NCBI GenBank assembly: GCA_021785095.1
Contig: JAJYGM010000743.1
Coordinates: 1-7,217, forward strand
DNA length: 7,217 nt
Direction of reading: 5' to 3'
DNA from: Actinomycetes bacterium
GTDB taxonomy: Bacteria > Actinomycetota > Acidimicrobiia > Acidimicrobiales > Bog-793
Below are positions 4,452-7,217 of this stretch, piece by piece (position 1 is the stretch's first letter; each line of letters opens with the position of its first letter). Under the pieces are notes generated by a model. That model was not told where the DNA came from. It was given only the letters and a program-made list of their open reading frames with translations, and searched no databases. The translations under genes were made by a program, and so were the position numbers.

Positions 4452-6977
4452 ATGTCGACGACGACCGGACGGCGCGATTCGGCTGCGGCCGGGACAAGAC
4501 CTGCGGCCGGCGGCCCCGACCTCGGGTGGCTGGCAGACCGGGTGCGGGCTGCCCCCGACGGCACCGCCCGGCTGCAGGTGAGGCTGGGCAACCTGCATTG
4601 CAGCTTCTGCGTGTCGACCATCGAGAAGGCGGTCGGGCGCCTCGATGGGGTCGAGGCGGTGGCGGTGTCCCTCGCCCACGAAGAGGGTCTCTTCACCTAC
4701 CGTCCCGATGTCGTCGGGCCGCAGCGGATCGTCGACACGCTGCGCGCGGTCGGCTACTCGGTGCGCGGCCCGCGCAAGGTTGGGCTGTTCGAGGAGGAGC
4801 AAGCCGCACTGGAGGCCGAGCGGGAGCACTTTCAAGTGGGGCTCGTGCTCTCCGTGGCCACCTTGGGGTTGATGAGCTACTTGTGGGCGACCGGCCATCC
4901 GCTCTCGGTCACCTGGGAGGGGCGGTCCTTTGCCTTCGGGCCCTGGCTGGTGCTCGGGATGGCGCTCTCCATGATCTTTGTGGTCGGCCGACCGATCCTG
5001 AAGATGGCCTACTCCAGTGCCCGGCGGCGGATATGGAACCAGCACGTCCTTCTCGAGGCCGGGGCCCTAGGTGGTCTGGTCGGCGGCCTGCTTGGCTTGT
5101 TCGTCGCCCCTCAGGTTTTCCCCGCCGGGGACTTCCTGTCAGTGGCCGTGTTCATCACCACCTACCACCTCCTCTCCGGCTATGTGTCGTCGCTCGTCCG
5201 CTCGACTTCTTCGGCAGCGGTGCGCCGCCTGCTCGACCTCCAGCCTGACACCGCCCGGGTGCTGCGGGACGGCCACGAGGTTGAGGTGCCCGTCGCCCAG
5301 GTGCGCCTCGGCGAGCGGATGCGGGTGCGTCCCGGCGAGCTGCTCCCCCTCGACGGCCGGGTCGTCGCGGGGGAATCGGCAGTGGACGAGTCGATGGTGA
5401 CCGGCGAGCCGATCCCCGCCCACAAGAGGCCCGGAGATCAGGTGATCGGAGGGTCGGTCAGCACCGCCGGCATGCTCGTGGTCGAGGTCACCAAGGTCGG
5501 GGAAGACACGTTCCTGGCCCAGGTGGCCCGCCACGTCGAGGAGGCCCGGGCCCTCAAGCCGGGCATCATCCTGCTCGTCGACCGGGTGTTGAAGGTCTTC
5601 GTGCCAGTCGTCCTGGGCGCAGCAGTCCTCTCCCTGTGCGTGTGGACACTCGGGGACTGGGCCGCCACCGGGCAGGTCGACCTCGCTCGGGGGGTCTTCG
5701 CCGCGCTGGCGGCGCTGGTCATGGGCTACCCTTGCGCCCTGGGTATGTCGACGCCGCTGGCCATGATGCGCGGCGGGGGGATGGCCGCCGAGCGGGGCAT
5801 CCTGATGCGCTCAGGCGAGGCGTTCCAGGTCTTTGCCGACATCGACGTCGCGGTGTTCGACAAGACCGGCACGCTCACGGCCGGGCGGCCAACCGTTGTC
5901 GAGCTGCTGGCCGCCAGCCCAAGCGCCGTCGCCTCCCCCGACGAGTTGCTGCAGCTCGCCGCGGCGGTCGAGGTCGCCTCTGAGCATCCCCTGGCCCGGG
6001 CCGTCGCCGCCGCCGCCGAGCAGCGGAACTTGGCCATTCCCGACGCCACCGGGTTTGCCTCCCAGACCGGCCAGGGGGTCACCGCCATGGTCGGGGGCGC
6101 TGCGATCGCCGTCGGCCGGCCCCCGTGGATCAAGTCCCGCGGAGGGGAGCTGGGGCCGCTCCAAGCGCAGCTCGAGGCCATGCAGAAAGCCGCCCAGACC
6201 GTGGTTGCCGTCACCTACAACGGCGCTCTGGCCGGACTTCTCGGCATCGCGGACGAGGTCAAGCCGGACGCTGCCGAGGCCGTGGCGCGGCTCCTCGATT
6301 CGGGAATCTCGCCGGTCATGGTCACGGGGGACAACGAGGCCACCGCCAAGGCGGTCGCCGCGCGGGTCCGGATCCAACAGGTTCATGCCGGCTTGCTCCC
6401 CGACCAGAAGGCCGGGATCATCCGCGCGCTGCAAGGCCAGGGGCACCGGGTGGTGATGGTGGGCGATGGCATCAACGACGCCCCCGCGCTGACCCAGGCC
6501 GACATCGGCATCGCCATGGGAGCCGGTACCGACATCGCCATCGAGTCCGCCGACGTCGTCCTGGTGGGCAACCGGCTCACCGCCGTCGCGGACGCTCGCG
6601 ACATTGGTGCCAGCAGTTTCAAGAAGACCCGGCAGAACCTCGCCATCGCCCTGGCCTTCAACGGCATTGGAGTCCCGCTGGCCGTCACCGGGCTCGTCCA
6701 ACCCACCCTGGCGATGATTGCCATGATCGTTTCGGTGTCGCTGGTGCTCTCCAACTCCTTCGCGGCGCGCCCATCCGGCAAACTTGCCGGAGACATCGGG
6801 CATTTCCTCGCCCGCTCTGCTCGCGCCAGCATCACCAAACTCAGCCCCGCCGGACTCCGGAGCTGGGTGGCACGGCCCCGCACGGCGGCGGTTCTGGGCC
6901 TAGTCGCCCTCGCCTTCGCGGCGGGGGCGCTCTTCGCGATCGGCCTCGGAACGCCGGTCTTACTGAACCGAACCTAA
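4452..6977 (+). CDS. Heavy-metal-translocating P1B-type ATPase with YPC membrane motif
   Basis: An 841-aa inner-membrane pump expected to export a soft metal ion using ATP. Order: N-terminal HMA domain (about 41-105) with CSFC site C50/C53; membrane helices near 128-148, 162-180, 198-220 and 226-248; actuator domain with TGE (317-319); helices near 378-402 and 412-436; phosphorylation site DKTGT at D470; N-domain HP motif S510-E-H-P513; hinge TGDN (625-628) and GDGIND (671-676); helices near 727-748 and 751-770. The transmembrane motif is [11 protein letters not shown], with Y426 where Cu pumps have the first cysteine of CPC. The usual YN and MxxSS signatures of Cu(I) pumps become FN (736-737) and MIVSV (758-762). 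An extra C-terminal helix (about 811-833) follows the eight-helix core. ATG 4452 is chosen for the GGAGGAGGT site at 4435-4443; an in-frame TTG at 4398 lies in the promoter. Divergent from HMA-merR and probably controlled by that MerR. Pump identity is certain; metal specificity is not. Confidence 0.95.
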   Translation: MSTTTGRRDSAAAGTRPAAGGPDLGWLADRVRAAPDGTARLQVRLGNLHCSFCVSTIEKAVGRLDGVEAVAVSLAHEEGLFTYRPDVVGPQRIVDTLRAVGYSVRGPRKVGLFEEEQAALEAEREHFQVGLVLSVATLGLMSYLWATGHPLSVTWEGRSFAFGPWLVLGMALSMIFVVGRPILKMAYSSARRRIWNQHVLLEAGALGGLVGGLLGLFVAPQVFPAGDFLSVAVFITTYHLLSGYVSSLVRSTSSAAVRRLLDLQPDTARVLRDGHEVEVPVAQVRLGERMRVRPGELLPLDGRVVAGESAVDESMVTGEPIPAHKRPGDQVIGGSVSTAGMLVVEVTKVGEDTFLAQVARHVEEARALKPGIILLVDRVLKVFVPVVLGAAVLSLCVWTLGDWAATGQVDLARGVFAALAALVMGYPCALGMSTPLAMMRGGGMAAERGILMRSGEAFQVFADIDVAVFDKTGTLTAGRPTVVELLAASPSAVASPDELLQLAAAVEVASEHPLARAVAAAAEQRNLAIPDATGFASQTGQGVTAMVGGAAIAVGRPPWIKSRGGELGPLQAQLEAMQKAAQTVVAVTYNGALAGLLGIADEVKPDAAEAVARLLDSGISPVMVTGDNEATAKAVAARVRIQQVHAGLLPDQKAGIIRALQGQGHRVVMVGDGINDAPALTQADIGIAMGAGTDIAIESADVVLVGNRLTAVADARDIGASSFKKTRQNLAIALAFNGIGVPLAVTGLVQPTLAMIAMIVSVSLVLSNSFAARPSGKLAGDIGHFLARSARASITKLSPAGLRSWVARPRTAAVLGLVALAFAAGALFAIGLGTPVLLNRT

Positions 6978-7012
6978 GCAGCCCAACCGTCGGGGGATGG
7001 AGCCGGAGGGTG

Positions 7013-7025
7013 CGGCGGCACGCCG
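7013..7025 (+). terminator. GC-rich hairpin after the ATPase gene
   Basis: CGGCG (7013-7017) pairs with CGCCG (7021-7025) around a 3-base loop, 36 bases after the ATPase stop. No T-run follows, and alternative pairings exist in the same GC-rich stretch, so a role in transcription termination is only possible. Between here and 7173 I see no gene on either strand. Confidence 0.25.
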
Positions 7026-7173
7026 GCCGCGAGTCCCACAACCCCACCCTGGAACAGCTCCCGGTCCTTACGCTGTGCCCGCTCCATCTACGGACCGGTC
7101 TGGGTCTCAGGGCCGGCACTCGGGGCTTCCAACGCCCCAGCACGTACAACGGGTGGCGGCGCCAGCTGCCGGT

Positions 7174-7217
7174 ATGAAGGCGCTGAGGGCCAGGCAGGCC
7201 CCGGCCGACCACGAAGC
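7174..7217 (+). CDS. Possible gene start cut by the window edge
   Basis: ATG at 7174 opens a frame reading MKALRARQAPADHE to the right edge with no stop. The 14 visible codons have G/C-ending third positions typical of this genome. No clear ribosome site precedes it (GCCAGCTGCCGGT), and 14 residues are too few to assign a family. It may be a real downstream gene or chance. Confidence 0.25.
   Translation, partial: MKALRARQAPADHE

Noticed and set aside
5811..6803. Open frame of 330 codons on the minus strand inside the ATPase gene
   Set aside because: Gly/Asp/Arg-rich low-complexity translation, fully antisense to the conserved P- and N-domains of the ATPase; a shadow.
6125..7177. Open frame of 350 codons on the plus strand running past the ATPase stop
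   Set aside because: Alternate-frame translation of the ATPase, full of Arg/Gly/His repeats; the part beyond 6977 has no recognisable domain.

Overview
The window is high-GC DNA, coding-dense, with G/C-rich third codon positions, GTG starts and TGATG start/stop overlaps. Together with a DsbA-like protein that resembles the mycothiol-dependent nitroreductase Rv2466c of Mycobacterium, this points to a high-GC actinobacterium that makes mycothiol. The species cannot be named from the sequence. No rRNA, tRNA, CRISPR array or intact insertion sequence is visible.

Left part (1-1100). A perfect 15-bp inverted repeat frames bases 1-107. A small unrecognised minus-strand gene (201-449) follows. A TetR-family repressor (462-1046, minus) is read away from a 16-bp palindromic operator (CAGACAGACCTGTCTG, 1071-1086). 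The operator lies between, and overlaps, outward-facing promoters for the repressor and the genes to its right.

Middle part (1213-3236, plus). Three genes probably form a thiol/redox stress operon: a peroxiredoxin-like protein with a CPIC site, a DsbA-like protein of the Rv2466c type with a single active-site cysteine (CPFA), coupled by a 1-base overlap, and a HAD hydrolase resembling type II haloacid dehalogenases. The TetR protein is the obvious candidate regulator. The inducer is unknown; an electrophile or oxidant is a reasonable guess from the enzymes.

Right part (3504-6977). This is a soft-metal homeostasis module arranged divergently. On the minus strand a 75-aa HMA metallochaperone overlaps by one base with a MerR-family metal sensor. 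On the plus strand lies an 841-aa heavy-metal P1B-type ATPase. Both promoters carry a TTGACC -35 box, a stretched 19-20 bp spacer and a related 22-bp dyad starting ACCTTCCATC, the classic layout of MerR-activated promoters, so one sensor probably switches both transcripts. The ATPase has YPC instead of the usual CPC in its membrane metal-binding motif, altered residues in the last two core helices and an extra C-terminal membrane helix, so its metal cannot be assumed to be copper. Bases 6978-7217 hold no clear gene apart from a possible gene start at the very edge.

The two modules sit tail to tail around 3237-3503. Both deal with thiol-reactive stress (oxidants or electrophiles, and soft metals), but the sequence shows no shared regulatory site between them. 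No wholly new system is evident. The strongest leads are the YPC ATPase with its two-operator MerR circuit and the TetR-controlled redox operon.
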